Source: Streptomyces narbonensis
GTDB taxonomy: Bacteria; Actinomycetota; Actinomycetes; Streptomycetales; Streptomycetaceae
Reading direction: 5' to 3'
Length of the DNA stretch: 64,000 bases
NCBI RefSeq assembly: GCF_014649015.1
Contig: NZ_BMSF01000022.1
Span: 1-64,000, forward strand
Below, in pieces: positions 26,369 through 34,760 of the stretch (position 1 is the first letter of the stretch; every line of letters starts with the position of its first letter). The position numbers were made by a program, and so were the translations under genes. A model generated the notes under the pieces. The model worked only from the letters and a program-made list of their open reading frames with translations. It was not told the origin of the DNA and made no database searches.

Positions 26369-27280
26369 CTACGCGTGGAAGGGGAGGCCGGCGTCGGCGG
26401 CGAGTTCCAGGTCGTCGCCCTCGGGCGGCGGGACGAGGGTCGCCGTGCCGTCGCTGACCGGCACGACGCCGAGTTCGAGGAGCTCGGCCATGGCGGCGGA
26501 GCCGGCCATGTCGCGGACCTGGAGCTGGTAGCGGGCGGTCGTGCGGTAGGAGCCGCCGCCCTCGTCGCCGGTGCGCTGGAGGAAGCCGGAGTCGGTGAGG
26601 AAGGCGGCGGCCTTGCCGACGATGCCGGTGGTGGATCCGGCGAGGCGGCGGGCGTCCTTGGTGGCTCCGGTGGCGCTCCGGCGGGCATAGATCCGCCAGC
26701 CGGCCTCCAGTCCGGGGGCGTCGGAGGCGGGGTCGGTGTTCTCGCCCTGCTCGTCGGCGCGCTGCTCCAGGCGCAGACAGGCCTGGCGTACGAAGGCGTC
26801 GACGCCGTTGACGGTCAGGCGGCCGATGTAGGCGTCGTCGGCGAGGTCCTCGGGGCGGGGGAAGGCCATGGCGGCGACGGCGAGGTGGGCCAGGCCGTGC
26901 AGGAACCGGTCGGCTGAGTCCGGCGAGGCACGGCGGGCGTAGTCGCCCATGCGGACGGCGAAGACGGAGTCCTCGCCGGCCGTGACGGCCATCCCGGCGC
27001 GCGGGGAGACCTCCAGGACGACGAGGCCGAGGCCGGTGGCCACGGCGTCGGCGAGGCGCGCGAAGACGGGGTCCTCGCGGTAGCGGCGGAGCAGCTCGGT
27101 GTACTCGGCGTCCCGGGCCGGGAGCAGCTTGGGCTGGAGCCCGAAGGAGACGAGCCGGGCCGCGTCGGCGGCGTCGGCGGGGGTGACCGCGGACGAGGAG
27201 GCCGGGGCGGGGCCCTGCTGGGGGTGCGGGGGCTCCTGCTCGCTCCACCCGTCGGCGTACTCGGCGTGGATCTCGCTCAC
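26369..27280 (-). CDS. MukE/JetB-like condensin subunit (predicted)
   Basis: A 303-aa protein. After a Pro/Ser-rich N-terminus of about 40 residues, a globular part (LLRRYREDPVFARLADAVATGLGL, HLAVAAMAFPRPEDL, TVNGVDAFVRQACLRL) resembles the winged-helix MukE/JetB/DUF4194 class. This assignment relies mainly on its position between the kleisin-like and SMC-like genes. GTG start at 27280 overlaps the stop of the proline-rich gene (GTGA). The 92-bp gap to the SMC-like gene downstream is the only sizeable gap in the operon. Confidence 0.65.
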   Translation of the reverse strand: MSEIHAEYADGWSEQEPPHPQQGPAPASSSAVTPADAADAARLVSFGLQPKLLPARDAEYTELLRRYREDPVFARLADAVATGLGLVVLEVSPRAGMAVTAGEDSVFAVRMGDYARRASPDSADRFLHGLAHLAVAAMAFPRPEDLADDAYIGRLTVNGVDAFVRQACLRLEQRADEQGENTDPASDAPGLEAGWRIYARRSATGATKDARRLAGSTTGIVGKAAAFLTDSGFLQRTGDEGGGSYRTTARYQLQVRDMAGSAAMAELLELGVVPVSDGTATLVPPPEGDDLELAADAGLPFHA

Positions 27281-28272
27281 GGCTGGGGCTCCTCGGTGCG
27301 GCTCTCGGTCGGTACGTCGTCGGTGACGGGGCGGGGTGTGTGCAGCGGCAGGGGTACGGGGGTGACGGCCGCCGGTGCGGGTGCGGGGCGGCGGGACGGC
27401 GTGACCGGGTCGGCCGTGAGCCGCACCGCGCGCACGGTCGGGACGCTCCGGCGCCGCGAGGCGGCGTCGGCCCGGGACGGCTCCGCCGCCGGTATGGCTC
27501 CGAGCCGGGGCGGCGTCCCGGGCTCCTGCGGCGACCTGGCGCCGGCCTGCCCGCGCGCGCCGACGGGCGGATCCACGAGAACGGCCCGCACGCGCGGCCC
27601 GGCACCGGCCCGGCCGGCCGCCGCCGGACGGGGGGACTCGGGCTCCGGTGCCGGTTCGGCCTCTGGCGCCGGTGCCTGTGCCTGTGCCGATTCGGGCTCC
27701 GGTGCGGATTCGGCCTCCGGCTGAGAATCCGGCTCGGGCTGCTGCGCCGGCTGCGGCTCGGGCGCTACCGACGCCGGCCTGGGGCCGGGTACGACGACAG
27801 CGCCGAGGCCGGTGGTCGCTTCGGCCGGGGCCTGCTCGGCGGCGAGGGCCGGAGCCGGCTCGGCCGGCCCGGCCGGCCCGGCCGGCCCGGCGGCGGACGT
27901 GTCGGGCACGCGTACCCCGACGGAGGCCTCCACCTGCGGGTGCGGCCCGGGCGCGGGCTCCGTGCGCGTGGGTGGCTCGGGTGTGGACGTGTCGGGCACG
28001 CGTACCCCGACGGAGGCCTCCACCTGCGGGTGCGGCCCGGGCGCGGGCTCCGTCCGCGTGGGTGGCTCGGGTGTGGACGTGCCGGGCACGCGTACCCCGA
28101 CGGAGGCCTCCACCTGCGGGTGCGGCCCGGGCGCGGGCTCCGTCCGCGTGGGTGGCTCGGGTGTGGACGTGCCGAGTCCTGTCGCCTCGGACGGGGTGTC
28201 GGCCGTGGTCGGGGGTTCCGGCCGGGCCGGGGGGTCGGCGGGGTCGCTGGGGACGGTCGGGGTGAGGGTCAC
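27277..28272 (-). CDS. Proline-rich repeat protein inside the SMC-like operon
   Basis: A 331-aa low-complexity protein rich in Pro, Ala, Glu and Arg, predicted to be disordered. Residues about 35-124 are three near-identical 30-residue repeats (TSTPEPPTRTEPAPGPHPQV plus EASVGVRVPD), encoded by 90-bp DNA repeats. A run of GPA triplets and Pro/Glu-rich sequence follow, ending in a basic segment (PSRADAASRRRSVPTVRAVRL). GTG starts and stops overlap both neighbours (GTGA at 28272 and 27280), so it is translated as part of the operon. No homologue was recognised. A flexible linker or scaffold for the condensin-like complex is a guess. Confidence 0.7.
   Translation of the reverse strand: MTLTPTVPSDPADPPARPEPPTTADTPSEATGLGTSTPEPPTRTEPAPGPHPQVEASVGVRVPGTSTPEPPTRTEPAPGPHPQVEASVGVRVPDTSTPEPPTRTEPAPGPHPQVEASVGVRVPDTSAAGPAGPAGPAEPAPALAAEQAPAEATTGLGAVVVPGPRPASVAPEPQPAQQPEPDSQPEAESAPEPESAQAQAPAPEAEPAPEPESPRPAAAGRAGAGPRVRAVLVDPPVGARGQAGARSPQEPGTPPRLGAIPAAEPSRADAASRRRSVPTVRAVRLTADPVTPSRRPAPAPAAVTPVPLPLHTPRPVTDDVPTESRTEEPQP
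27901..28170. repeat. Three 90-bp tandem repeats inside the proline-rich gene
   Basis: The period is exactly 90 bp (units start at 27901, 27991 and 28081), with only a few base differences between units. Each encodes 30 residues in frame, so copy number can change without a frameshift. Further short GGCCGGCCC-type repeats lie at about 27862-27892. Confidence 0.95.
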
Positions 28273-29795
28273 GTGGACTCCGAGCGGTCCGCGGCCATGC
28301 CCACCGCGTCGAGGAGGGCCGTACCGACGATGAGGTCTGCGCCGCCGAACTCCGGGTCGTCCAGCGGGGTGCCGTCGTCCACGGCGAAGAGGAGCCGCTC
28401 CTCGCCCTGGCGGTAGGCCGTGCCGACCGGCGGGCTGGCCGCGTGCACGGCGAGCAGGGCCACCAGGTAGGGCAGGTCGCCGTCGAGGAGTCGGGCCTCG
28501 GCCAGCAGGCCGGAGAGCCGGCGGGGGGCGTCGTGCTCCAGGTCGAGCAGGCGCATGGCGCTCGCGAGCTGCTCCTCGCTGAAGCGGGAGTCGTCGGGCG
28601 TGGCGATGAGGTCCGGCTCGGGCATCTCCGCGCCGAGGTGCTCGCGCTCCACGGGCGGGGTGAGGAGCAGGTCGACGAGGTCGCCGAGGCGGACGGAGGC
28701 GGGCGTGCGCAGTCCCGTGCCGTGGGCGAAGAACGCGTCGGTGACCTTGCCCGCCTGCTCGACGGGGAGCGGCAGGATCGGGGCGACGAGCTGCCCGTAC
28801 AGGTCGAGGCCGGTGTACGCGGTGGGGGCGGCGAAGGCCTGCCGGTCCTGCTCGGCACGGAAGAGCGGCCCGGCCTCCAGGAGACGGGACTGGAGCTGGG
28901 TGTGGCGCCGGATGCAGTCCTTGACGATGTCGACGAGCTCGGCGGCGCGGCGCTTGTGCTCCTGGTCCTCGGCCTCGTCCCGGGCCTTGCGGATGTTGGT
29001 GAGGATCGCGTTCTCGTGGCGGTAGCGGTCGGCCACGTGGTCGAGCGCCTCGTCGATCATGTCCGGCACCGCCTGGAGCCAGTCCACCGCGCGGACGTTG
29101 CGCCGGGTGGCCTCCAGGGTCTTGCGGAGGGTCTCGGCGTACTGCACGGTCCGGTACCGCGCCTGCTCGGCGGCGAGCTGCGCGTCGGCGAGGCGGCCCC
29201 GGCTGATGAGGACCTCCAGCTTCACCTCGGCGGCGATCTGGGCGCTGGTGACGTCGGTGTCGAGGGCGCCGACGAGGACGTTGACCGCTTCGTCGGTGGT
29301 GCGGAGGTAGACGCCGCCCCCGTAGCCGGGGACCTCTTCGATGAGTTTGAAGTCGTAGTCCCTGCGGACGTAAACCCCGTCGGTGCCGAAGGTGCCGTAG
29401 ACGGCACGGAAGCCCCGGTCGACGCTGCCGACGTTGATCAGGTTCTCCAGGACCCAGCGGGCCACCCGCTCGTGCTCGGCGGTGGGGCGGGAGGGGGCCT
29501 GGGCGGCGACGCGGGGCAGCAGGCGGGCGACGATCTGCTCGTGGTCGGCGCCGGTGTCGAAGTCCATGTTGAGTGTGACGAGGTCGATCGCGGAGAGGGC
29601 CACCTCGGCCATCGCGTAGACCGTGTACTCGCCGGCCAGGTTCGCCTTGCGCGCGTCGAGGTCGTGCAGCGGGGCGGTGCACGCGAGCGCGCGGAGGCGC
29701 CGCGCGAGCCCTTCGTCGGCGGCCGGGCCCTGCGCGGGCCGCGGCGCCGCGCTGAGCTGGGGCGGAGCGAGGTCCGTCGAGGCAGGCGAAGTCAC
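28269..29795 (-). CDS. MukF/JetA-like kleisin subunit (predicted)
   Basis: A 508-aa mostly helical protein. An N-terminal helical/winged-helix region (YTVYAMAEVALSAIDLVTLN) is followed by a wHTH-like part (VARWVLENLINVGSVDRGF) and a long charged helical middle (LISRGRLADAQLAAEQARYR, ENAILTNIRKARDEAEDQEH), the layout of MukF/MksF-type kleisins. It is first in the operon, as jetA/mukF usually are. GTG 29795 was chosen; it follows a -10-like TAATCT by 7 bases, so the mRNA may be leaderless. The stop overlaps the next start (GTGA). Confidence 0.68.
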   Translation of the reverse strand: MTSPASTDLAPPQLSAAPRPAQGPAADEGLARRLRALACTAPLHDLDARKANLAGEYTVYAMAEVALSAIDLVTLNMDFDTGADHEQIVARLLPRVAAQAPSRPTAEHERVARWVLENLINVGSVDRGFRAVYGTFGTDGVYVRRDYDFKLIEEVPGYGGGVYLRTTDEAVNVLVGALDTDVTSAQIAAEVKLEVLISRGRLADAQLAAEQARYRTVQYAETLRKTLEATRRNVRAVDWLQAVPDMIDEALDHVADRYRHENAILTNIRKARDEAEDQEHKRRAAELVDIVKDCIRRHTQLQSRLLEAGPLFRAEQDRQAFAAPTAYTGLDLYGQLVAPILPLPVEQAGKVTDAFFAHGTGLRTPASVRLGDLVDLLLTPPVEREHLGAEMPEPDLIATPDDSRFSEEQLASAMRLLDLEHDAPRRLSGLLAEARLLDGDLPYLVALLAVHAASPPVGTAYRQGEERLLFAVDDGTPLDDPEFGGADLIVGTALLDAVGMAADRSEST

Positions 29796-29807
29796 GGTGG
29801 ACAGATT
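29796..29807 (-). promoter_or_regulatory. Possible -10 box for leaderless transcription of the SMC-like operon
   Basis: TAATCT on the minus strand (29807-29802) ends 6-7 bases before the GTG start of the kleisin-like gene, and no ribosome binding site is visible. This is the arrangement of leaderless Streptomyces promoters. The -35 region is weak (TTCGAC with long spacing). Confidence 0.45.
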
Positions 29808-29890
29808 AGGTCCTCGAACTGACAACGGTCGAAACGGCGCAGATGCGACCGGGCTCCGGGAGGCCGCCGGGCCGTCGGTCGGGGCGGCCC

Positions 29891-30171
29891 GGTACCCGGT
29901 CGCGGCACCGGTCGGAGGTCGTTCCAGGGGCCTGTCCGGTAGCCGATCGCGGCACCGGTCGGAGGTCGCTCCAGGGGCCGGTCCGGTAGCCGATCGCGGC
30001 ACCGGTCGGAGGTCGCTCCAGGGGCCGGTCCGGTAGCCGATCGCGGCACCGGTCGGAGGTCGCTCCAGGGGCCGGTCCGGTAGCCGATCGCGGCACCGGT
30101 CGGAGGTCGTTCCAGGGGCCTGTCCGGTGTCCGGTCGCGGGACCGGTCGGAGGTCGCTACGGCGACCGTCC
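29891..30171. repeat. Six tandem 47-bp repeats upstream of the SMC-like operon
   Basis: Units start at 29891, 29938, 29985, 30032, 30079 and 30126; the three central units are nearly identical and the outer ones more diverged. Spanning each unit junction is a dyad: CCGGTAGCCG, four bases, CGGCACCGG (9-bp arms with one bulged A). A 47-bp period is not a multiple of 3, so this is not coding repetition. The array fills most of the 441 bp between the kleisin-like start and the end of the GntR gene. It looks like an iteron-type binding array or a hairpin array. Confidence 0.95.
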
Positions 30172-30236
30172 GGTGAACGGCCGGAAGCCCGTCCGGTCGC
30201 CGGTCTCGGCCCTGCCCGCCGGCGGTCAGGCGCCCC

Positions 30237-30944
30237 TCACGGCCCCGTCGGGTCGTCCACGGCCTGCGCGTAGGCCGCGGCGACTCGGGTGCGGGAGTCC
30301 TCGAGGTAGCGGGCCAGGAGGCGTTCCGCCGAGGCGCGCTCGCCGGCGCGCAGGGCGTCCAGGATCTCCCGGTTCCGCAGGAGGTAGGGCTCGTGCAGCG
30401 CACGCGGGTCGTCGACGACGTGGAACGCCAGCCGGAGTTCGGCGAGGACGCCGCGCATCAGCTCGTCCGTGCGCGCGCTGCCGGCGAGGGCGACGAGTTC
30501 GCGGTGGAAGTGGATGTTGGCCGTGGAGACGCCTCGCCAGTCCTCGGCGCGGGCCGCGCCCTCACCCTCCTCGACGGCGGCGACGAGGCCGTCGAGGGCG
30601 TAGGGCGGCTGTCCGAGGCCCCGGACGACGGCGCACTCGACGAGCCGCCGGGTCCGGTAGATGTCGTCCACGTCACCCACGGCGAGGACCCGGACGAAGA
30701 CCCCGCGGTTGAGCTCGTGGACGAGCAGGCGCTCGTGGGTGAGGAGCCGGAAGGCCTCGCGGAGTGTGTTGCGGGACACACCGAGGGCGCCGCCGATGCT
30801 CTCCTCGGAGAGCCGGACGCCGGGCGGGAAGTAGCCCTCCGCGATCCGGGTCCGCAGGATGTCGGCGACCCGCTCCGCCGTGCTCGTACGCCCGAGCAGC
30901 GCGCGGTCGTCCGCCAGACCTCCGGTCCCACCACTCACGTCCAC
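30237..30944 (-). CDS. GntR-family regulator, FCD (FadR) type
   Basis: A 235-aa repressor. The N-terminal winged helix (RIAEGYFPPGVRLSEESIGG, LGVSRNTLREAFRLL) is followed by an all-helical FCD ligand domain (HFHRELVALAG, LLRNREILDALRAGE). FCD regulators bind small carboxylates. It is divergent from the MFS-pxpABC operon, and a FadR-type palindrome lies between them, so it probably represses that operon in response to oxoproline or a related acid. GTG 30944 starts the longest sensible frame; GTG 30938 is an alternative. Confidence 0.9.
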   Translation of the reverse strand: MDVSGGTGGLADDRALLGRTSTAERVADILRTRIAEGYFPPGVRLSEESIGGALGVSRNTLREAFRLLTHERLLVHELNRGVFVRVLAVGDVDDIYRTRRLVECAVVRGLGQPPYALDGLVAAVEEGEGAARAEDWRGVSTANIHFHRELVALAGSARTDELMRGVLAELRLAFHVVDDPRALHEPYLLRNREILDALRAGERASAERLLARYLEDSRTRVAAAYAQAVDDPTGP

Positions 30945-31024
30945 CGCGCCTCTCCCCTTCCGTCGCCCGCGGCCGAGTCAACCGCAGAATGCGGAAATCA
31001 GGAAGCGCCGACATCCCTCTTGTC

Positions 31025-31041
31025 GGATCGTTGAACAATCC
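31025..31041. promoter_or_regulatory. Predicted FCD-GntR operator
   Basis: GGATCGTTGAACAATCC is an almost perfect 17-bp palindrome (only one pair mismatched). Its core GTTGAAC fits the TNGTNNNACNA consensus of FadR/FCD regulators. It lies in the 168-bp gap between the regulator and the MFS transporter, placed to control both. Confidence 0.7.
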
Positions 31042-31112
31042 CCTACCTTGACGGCACCGCACGGTTCCCCAGTACGTCTCTCAGGCACGCCTCCCCCTCC
31101 TGCGAGGTGCAG

Positions 31113-32399
31113 ATGAGCACGACACAGATCCGGCAGCAGACCCAGGGCGGACCCCCCGACGACAACGCCACGGGCGCGTTCGCCTGGCTGCGCGCCCTCG
31201 GGCCGCGCGGCCGGCGCGCCTTCGGCGGCGCGTTCGGCGGATACGCCCTGGACTCCTACGACTTCTTCACCCTGCCGCTGTCGATGGTGGCCATCGCCGC
31301 CTACTTCAACCTCGACAAGGGCCAGACCGGCCTCCTGACCACCGTCACCCTCGTCGTCTCGGCGGTCGGCGGCGCGCTCGCCGGCGTCCTCGCCGACCGC
31401 GTCGGCCGGGTCAGGGCCCTGATGATCACGGTCGTCACGTACGCGCTCTTCACGGTGCTCTGCGGCTTCGCCCCGAACTACGAGACCCTGCTGGTCTTCC
31501 GGGCGCTCCAGGGCCTCGGCTTCGGTGGCGAGTGGGCCGTCGGCGCGATCCTGGTCGCCGAGTACGCCTCCGCCAAGCACCGGGGCCGTACCCTCGGCGC
31601 CGTCCAGAGCGCCTGGGCGGCCGGCTGGGCCCTCGCGGTGCTCGCGTACGCCCTGGTCTTCCAGTTCGCCGACGCGGACCTCGCCTGGCGCATCCTCTTC
31701 TGGACGGGCGCGCTGCCGGCGCTCCTCGTCGTGTACGTCCGACGGAACGTGGAGGACGCCCCACAGGCGGCCGAGCTCCGGCGGGCGGACTCGGAGCGCG
31801 GCTCCTTCCTGGCGGTCTTCCGTCCCCTGCTGCTGCGCACCACGCTCTTCGCGACCCTGCTCTCGACCGGCGTCCAGGGCGGCTACTACACGCTCGCCAC
31901 CTGGGTGCCGACCTTCCTGAAGACCGAGCGCGGACTGACGGTCGTCGGCACCGGCGGCTATCTGGCCTTCCTCATCTCCGGTGCCTTCGCGGGCTATCTG
32001 ACCGGGGGTTACCTCACGGACCGGCTCGGCCGGAAGAAGAACATCGCGCTCTTCGCCGTCCTGTCCGCCCTGTCCGTCCTCGCGTACACGAACATCCCCG
32101 TCGGCGCGAACTCCCTTCTGCTCGTGCTGGGTTTCCCCCTCGGCTTCTGCATGTCGGCCATCTTCAGCGGCTTCGGCTCCTTCCTGGCGGAGCTGTACCC
32201 GACGCCGGTCCGCGGGACGGGGCAGGGACTCACGTACAACACGGGCCGTGCGATCGGCGCCGTCTTCCCCACGCTGGTCGGCTTCCTCGCCGGCAGCTGG
32301 GGAGTGGGCGGGGCGCTGGTCTTCGGCGCCGTCGGCTACGGCCTGGCCGTCCTGGCCCTGTTCGGGCTGCCCGAGACACGCGGGAGGGAACTCCTGTGA
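31113..32399 (+). CDS. MFS transporter, probable oxoproline/carboxylate uptake
   Basis: A 428-aa, 12-segment transporter of the metabolite:H+ symporter type. It has the DRVGRVRAL loop motif after segment 2, LGFGGEWAVGAILVAEY in the fourth/fifth segments and DRLGRKKNI in the middle. The substrate is inferred from the pxpABC genes that follow in the same operon. ATG 31113 is preceded by GAGG; GTG 31107 is in frame but too close to that site. It is divergent from the FCD regulator. Confidence 0.88.
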   Translation: MSTTQIRQQTQGGPPDDNATGAFAWLRALGPRGRRAFGGAFGGYALDSYDFFTLPLSMVAIAAYFNLDKGQTGLLTTVTLVVSAVGGALAGVLADRVGRVRALMITVVTYALFTVLCGFAPNYETLLVFRALQGLGFGGEWAVGAILVAEYASAKHRGRTLGAVQSAWAAGWALAVLAYALVFQFADADLAWRILFWTGALPALLVVYVRRNVEDAPQAAELRRADSERGSFLAVFRPLLLRTTLFATLLSTGVQGGYYTLATWVPTFLKTERGLTVVGTGGYLAFLISGAFAGYLTGGYLTDRLGRKKNIALFAVLSALSVLAYTNIPVGANSLLLVLGFPLGFCMSAIFSGFGSFLAELYPTPVRGTGQGLTYNTGRAIGAVFPTLVGFLAGSWGVGGALVFGAVGYGLAVLALFGLPETRGRELL

Positions 32400-32464
32400 A
32401 CGGGACCCGCAGCACCTTCGCACCACCGCACGACCGCACGACCAGGTGAGAGAGGAAGCACCAC

Positions 32465-33229
32465 ATGACCTGGGCCTCGATCGATCTCAACGCCGACCTC
32501 GGCGAGGGCTTCGGCCGCTGGACGCTGACCGACGACGAGCGGCTGCTCTCCGTCGTCACCAGCGCCAACGTGGCCTGTGGCTTCCACGCCGGGGACGCGG
32601 CCACCATGCGGCGCGTCTGCGAGCTCGCGGCCGAACGGGGGGTACGGATCGGGGCCCAGGTCTCCTACCGGGACCTGGCCGGCTTCGGGCGGCGCGCGAT
32701 GGACGTCCCGGCGGCGGAGCTGGCCGCGGAGGTCGCGTACCAGATCGGCGCCCTGGAGGTCTTCGCCCGGGCGGCAGGCTCGCGCGTCTCGTACGTGAAG
32801 CCGCACGGCGCGCTCTACAACCGGGTGGTCCGGGACGAGGAGCAGGCGGCGGCGGTCGTCGATGGTGTCCTGATCGCCGACCGGACGCTGCCCGTCCTGG
32901 GGCTCCCGGGGTCCCGGCTGCACGAGGCAGCGGCGGAGGCCGGGCTTCCGGTCGTCGCCGAGGCCTTCGGCGACCGGGCCTACCGGGCGGACGGCTCCCT
33001 GCTGCCACGGGGGCAGGAGGGGGCCGTCGTCAGCGATCCGGACCGGGTCGTGGAGCGCTCGGTCGCCATGGCCCGGTCCGGGGTCGTGACGGCGCACTGC
33101 GGGAGCTCCGTCGCCGTCCGGGCCCGGTCGCTGTGCCTGCACGGCGACACCCCGGGCGCGGTGGACCTGGCCCGCCGGGTCCGGGAGGGCCTGGAGACCT
33201 CCGGGGTCCGGGTGGAGGCCTTCGCATGA
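32465..33229 (+). CDS. pxpA: 5-oxoprolinase subunit PxpA (LamB/YcsF family)
   Basis: A 254-aa LamB/YcsF protein with the family signature NADLGEGFGRW and ANVACGFHAGD near the N-terminus, then VKPHGALYN. PxpA with PxpB and PxpC forms the bacterial ATP-dependent 5-oxoprolinase, which opens pyroglutamate to glutamate. GAGAGAGGAAG precedes the ATG. It overlaps pxpB by 4 bp. Confidence 0.95.
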   Translation: MTWASIDLNADLGEGFGRWTLTDDERLLSVVTSANVACGFHAGDAATMRRVCELAAERGVRIGAQVSYRDLAGFGRRAMDVPAAELAAEVAYQIGALEVFARAAGSRVSYVKPHGALYNRVVRDEEQAAAVVDGVLIADRTLPVLGLPGSRLHEAAAEAGLPVVAEAFGDRAYRADGSLLPRGQEGAVVSDPDRVVERSVAMARSGVVTAHCGSSVAVRARSLCLHGDTPGAVDLARRVREGLETSGVRVEAFA

Positions 33230-33891
33230 GCGTGCGGACGCTGCGCGTGGGCGACCGGGCGCTCCTGGTGGAGCTGGCCGGCGGCACGGAGACGGAGGCC
33301 TTCCACGCCGAGCTGCTGCGGCGACGGGCCGCGGGGGCACTCCCCGGTGTACGGGAGATCGTGCCTGCGGCGCGGACGGTGCTGCTCGACGGGGTGGACG
33401 ATCCGGGGCGGCTCGCGGCCGAGTTGCCCCACTGGGAGGTCGAGCCGCTCCACGCGCGCGTGGAGGCGGTGGTGGAGGTGCCGGTCCGCTACGACGGGCC
33501 CGACCTGGCGGAGGTCGCCGACCTGTGGGGGGTGTCCGTCGAGGAGGCGGTGCGCGTCCACTCGGCGACCGAGTTCCGCGTCGCCTTCTGCGGGTTCGCG
33601 CCGGGCTTCGGCTATCTGACCGGTCTCGACGAGCGGTACGGGGTGCCGCGCCGGGCCACCCCGCGCACGGCCGTCCCGGCGGGCTCCGTCGCCCTGGCCG
33701 GCCCGTACACGGGTGTGTACCCGCGCTCCTCCCCCGGCGGCTGGCAGCTGATCGGCACGACGGACGTGGTCCTGTGGGACACGGGGCGGGAGCCCGCCGC
33801 GCTGCTCACGCCCGGGACCCGGGTGCGGTTCACGACGGTCGGCGGGCCGACGTGCGGGGCCGGGGACTCTGCGGCGGAGGGCGGGCGGTGA
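33226..33891 (+). CDS. pxpB: 5-oxoprolinase subunit PxpB (KipI-like)
   Basis: A 221-aa protein of the KipI/allophanate hydrolase subunit 1 family. FCGFAPGFGYLTGLD and PRSSPGGWQLIGTT are the conserved cyclophilin-like motifs. It overlaps pxpA (ATGA) and pxpC (GTGA), consistent with production of a stoichiometric PxpABC complex. Confidence 0.95.
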   Translation: MSVRTLRVGDRALLVELAGGTETEAFHAELLRRRAAGALPGVREIVPAARTVLLDGVDDPGRLAAELPHWEVEPLHARVEAVVEVPVRYDGPDLAEVADLWGVSVEEAVRVHSATEFRVAFCGFAPGFGYLTGLDERYGVPRRATPRTAVPAGSVALAGPYTGVYPRSSPGGWQLIGTTDVVLWDTGREPAALLTPGTRVRFTTVGGPTCGAGDSAAEGGR

Positions 33892-34760
33892 CCGACCGTG
33901 CCGTCGCCGTGGTGCGTGCCGGGGCGCTGACCACCGTGCAGGACCTGGGGCGCGTGGGGTACGCGCATCTCGGCGTCCCCCGCTCGGGCGCGCTCGACCC
34001 CGGTGCCGTACGGCTTCTCAACCGGCTCGTCGGGAACCTCGGCGCCCGCGAGGGCGCGGCGGTCCTGGAGACGACCGTCGACGGGTGCGCGCTGCGGCCC
34101 CGGTGCGCCGTCACCGTCGCCGTGGGCGGGGCGCCCTGCCCGGTCCGGGTGGACGGGCGCCCGGCCGCCTGGGGGGCGGCGGTCCGTGTGCCGGCCGGCT
34201 CCCTCCTGGAGGTCGGCGCGGCCGTCCGCGGGCTGCGCTCGTACGTGGCGTTCGGCGGCGGGCTCGCCGTCGATCCCGTGCTCGGCAGCCGCTCCACCGA
34301 CCTGCTGTCCGGGCTCGGCCCGGCGCCGCTTGCGGAGGGGGCGGTGCTGCCCCTGGGAGCGGACACGGCCGTACGGGGGTCGGTCGACGCTCCTCCCTGG
34401 CCGGGCCCGCCGGACGAACTGGTCCTGCGGGTCCGGCTGGGCCCCCGCGACGACTGGTTCACCGCCGCCGCCCTGCACGCCTTCGCCACGCGCGCGTACC
34501 GGGTGTCGCCGGCGAGCAACCGGATCGGGCTGCGGCTCGAAGGGCCGGCCCTTGAGCGGGTCCGGCCGGGAGAGCTGGCGAGCGAGGGCATGGTCCTGGG
34601 CGCGGTCCAGGTGCCGCCGGACGGGCGCCCGGTGGTCTTCCTGGCGGACCATCCGACGACCGGGGGCTATCCGGTGGTCGCGGTGGTCCGGGAGGCCGAT
34701 CTGGGAGCGGCGGCGCAGGCGGTGCCGGGGACACCGGTGCGGTTCATCCCGGTGCGCTGA
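33888..34760 (+). CDS. pxpC: 5-oxoprolinase subunit PxpC (KipA-like)
   Basis: A 290-aa protein of the KipA/allophanate hydrolase subunit 2 family with TVQDLGRVGYAHLGVPRSG at the N-terminus and FLADHPTTGGYPVVA near the end. GTG start in the overlap with pxpB. Its last 17 bp overlap the end of the convergent oxoprolinase gene, so there is no room for a terminator between them. Confidence 0.94.
   Translation: MTDRAVAVVRAGALTTVQDLGRVGYAHLGVPRSGALDPGAVRLLNRLVGNLGAREGAAVLETTVDGCALRPRCAVTVAVGGAPCPVRVDGRPAAWGAAVRVPAGSLLEVGAAVRGLRSYVAFGGGLAVDPVLGSRSTDLLSGLGPAPLAEGAVLPLGADTAVRGSVDAPPWPGPPDELVLRVRLGPRDDWFTAAALHAFATRAYRVSPASNRIGLRLEGPALERVRPGELASEGMVLGAVQVPPDGRPVVFLADHPTTGGYPVVAVVREADLGAAAQAVPGTPVRFIPVR

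Noticed and set aside
21168..26531. A 1787-codon open frame on the plus strand opposite the SMC-like gene
   Set aside because: Gly/Val/Ala-rich translation with no domain; a GC-rich antisense shadow. The minus-strand frame has Walker A, coiled coil, signature and Walker B motifs.
29891..30171. CRISPR array
   Set aside because: The whole 47-bp unit is repeated head to tail; there are no unique spacers between short repeats, and no cas genes are present.
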